Source: Branchiostoma floridae (lineage: Eukaryota; Chordata; Leptocardii; Amphioxiformes; Branchiostomatidae). From it: 34,670 nucleotides of DNA. The notes beneath the pieces are model-generated. The model saw only the letters and a program-made list of their open reading frames with translations, was not told the origin of the DNA and did no database searches. Below, piece after piece: positions 33,151-34,670 of this stretch. Numbering within the stretch: the stretch's first letter is position 1; each line of letters starts with the position of its first letter. Location: contig NC_049988.1 of assembly GCF_000003815.2 (NCBI RefSeq), positions 16,536,243 through 16,570,912 of the forward strand. The letters are read 5' to 3'. The translations under genes were made by a program, and so were the position numbers.

Positions 33151-33940
33151 AAGCTTCTGGACTACTACAACCTATCGAGCGGCCTATTGCTGAATACAAT
33201 GTGTCTGACAAGGCCTGGCAAAAGTTAGCTTACAAAGGCAATTTGAGGGGCGATGTGAAAAAAAACCCGTCTTGTTATGCGTGCTTTGATATTGTGTGAT
33301 CAATTGACCTCATTTATGCCTAAAATATGCATGCTAAAGGACGTGTCTATACATTTTCATTTCATTTTATTTATTTTACAAGGGAAAACACTCTCAGGCT
33401 ACTGCCTGCTTTTCAGGTACCCCTGGACACATATATAAACATACAACATGATTTGAAATACACTTAAATTAATTTAGGAAACAGGTATACGTAGCAATGT
33501 ACAACCGTATGCCCTGTCGGCTGCTAACAGGTACTATTTCAGTCCGTTTTTAATACATATAGGAAATACACGGGTAGGGTGTGTATGGGTTTAATGAGTG
33601 TCATATTGTTGTACAAACTGCAAAACTTTGCTTGTATTTGTTTTGTATTCATTGGTACATAATCTATTGAAAAATAACACTATCTTCTGAAGTTAAGGAC
33701 TCCTTTATTGAGCGGCCTTAGCTATAATGGCCATGTGGGAAGGGGATGTTCCAATACGAGAACCTCTGAACCGCTTTTTTTCTCAACCCCAAACTTATAT
33801 CTCTGTTTGTTGACAACTCAACTGTTACATGTATTACGTCAATGAAGGCTAGAAATCCAGGTAATAAAATACGCCAAAAACAGTTACTCAGCAGCAACTG
33901 GATATGATTTTGGAAATGGTCAGATGTTTTAAACAACATC
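33151..33940. other. Dispersed repeat fragments, no gene
   Basis: 33355-33440 (TTTTATTTATTTTACAAGGG and CTACTGCCTGCTTTTCAGGT) looks like a retroelement end in inverse orientation. 33838-33925 is a copy of the MKxRHPGNKIRQK-type repeat. Nothing else is recognised. Confidence 0.45.
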
Positions 33941-33980
33941 CTTTATTTTTCGTAACTAGTGACACTGATCTTCACTTCTT

Positions 33981-34033
33981 CTAGCTTGAGTAACTGCTTT
34001 TTGGCGTGTTGCACGTACTGCTGAAGTTGTGCT
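33981..34033 (-). CDS. Candidate last exon of the same upstream gene
   Basis: The acceptor CTATTTACAG|AG joins in phase 1 to give E-HNFSSTCNTPKSSYSS and TAG. An AATAAA (33947-33942) lies 33 nt past the stop. However, a 24-bp piece (ACGCCAAAAAGCAGTTACTC) matches the dispersed repeat at 33870, so this may be repeat debris. Confidence 0.25.
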
Positions 34034-34187
34034 CTGTAAATAGAAATGATATTCTAAATCCAATTGTAAACAGTTCCTCGGTCATTGACATCGCGCATAT
34101 CGTACCGAACACCCGGTTGTCGGTTGTTAACAAACTGGCGTGACGTTCGAAGGCAAGGCAAACCTCGCCCTAACCGTGACACCTTAC

Positions 34188-34286
34188 CGTCAGGATGAGT
34201 ACGAAGTGCACATTGGCTTTTGTAACTAAAGACCTGTCCTTGAAATGCTCTATCTACATCCGGCCGCCGCTTTTCATCATCTAGAG
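34188..34286 (-). CDS. Candidate penultimate exon of an upstream minus-strand gene
   Basis: A 99-nt stretch lies between a strong acceptor (TTTTTTTACAG) and donor (ACG|GTAAGG). It is open in one frame only, phase 1 on both sides, and reads LDDEKRRPDVDRAFQGQVFS then YKSQCALRTHPD. I recognise no family. Support is splice context and phase agreement with the candidate last exon; upstream exons inside the window could not be joined in phase. Confidence 0.3.
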
Positions 34287-34670
34287 CTGTAAAAAAAGGA
34301 TGTTTACAAACTAGCCTTGGGCGAAAGTTTCATTTCGGTGACCATAAAGTGTGTATTATCTACCTCCTGAGTTTTATACATGGCTTCATGTAGATATGCG
34401 GATTGATCTTATGTCTACTACAGATGAAAAACAAATAAATGACCTAAATGTCATCTAAAGACACATGGGGGACATTTTCATAGCATGATACTATGAAACA
34501 AAATCTGTTATTAAAACATGCCAACATTGCTGTGTGTTACATAGCATGCATGATAAATGCTGGGACATACTTGTCTTTACTCACATGTTCAAACCGGGAG
34601 AGAAAATACAAAAAAATCGTTCTGTTGCAGTACCAAGGGGAATCGTAAGGAGTTCCAAACTTGAGCTTTA
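34287..34670. other. Unresolved window edge
   Basis: On the minus strand, 34669-34534 is open for 44 codons and includes a GTGAGT donor-like site at about 34585. It could be coding, but no phase-consistent link to 34286 was found. Confidence 0.25.

Noticed and set aside
34534-34669. Exon with open frame KLKFGTPYDSPWYCNRT at the window edge
   Set aside because: A 44-codon open stretch is not unlikely by chance, and its donor phase does not fit the next candidate exon. Kept only as an unresolved edge note.

Overview
The window looks like eukaryotic nuclear DNA from an invertebrate deuterostome, most probably an amphioxus (Branchiostoma). The reasons are a spliced chordate-type receptor gene with canonical GT-AG introns and very dense mobile-element debris: MITEs, tRNA-derived SINEs, LINE fragments and minisatellites. 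The species call is inference; no marker gene in the window fixes it.

The window is built around one gene on the minus strand, from 30502 (ATG) down to 7039 (stop). I rebuilt 13 coding exons by hand. All splice sites are GT-AG, all phases agree, and the total is 1377 nt, coding for 458 residues. The protein is a class B (secretin-family) GPCR. It has a signal peptide, a six-cysteine hormone-binding domain and seven membrane segments, and it resembles vertebrate CRH receptors most closely. The exons encode, in order: signal peptide; N-terminus; hormone domain (two exons); TM1; TM2; TM3; TM4; ECL2/TM5; TM5 end and ICL3; TM6 to TM7; a 42-nt TM7 exon; C-tail.

The most unusual feature is in intron 10. 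A 30-bp minisatellite there is made of copies of the exon 10/intron 10 junction itself, so the true 5' splice site is followed by 11 further CAG|GT donor copies at exact 30-nt spacing. In the exon reading frame the first codon after the real junction is TGA, so use of any downstream donor would truncate the receptor after TM5. A long (UG)n tract just before the last exon and the symmetrical 42-nt exon are further possible splicing-control points.

Bases 1-7038, downstream of the gene, are mostly nested mobile elements. A Harbinger-like element sits inside an older MITE copy, and a piggyBac-like MITE carrying five perfect CRE palindromes sits in one arm of a foldback element. A second TTAA-flanked MITE, degenerate tandem repeats, and an inverted-repeat-bounded tandem array ending about 30 bp from the receptor stop codon follow. 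Introns hold minisatellites, LINE fragments and one larger 5'-truncated, frameshifted LINE (22873-24658) with a clear 12-bp target-site duplication. Bases 30503-34670, upstream, hold a promoter region with paired CRE-like sites, a Harbinger-type MITE, repeated promoter-like modules, a second foldback element, a SINE, a tandem repeat and a weakly supported 3' end of a neighbouring minus-strand gene.
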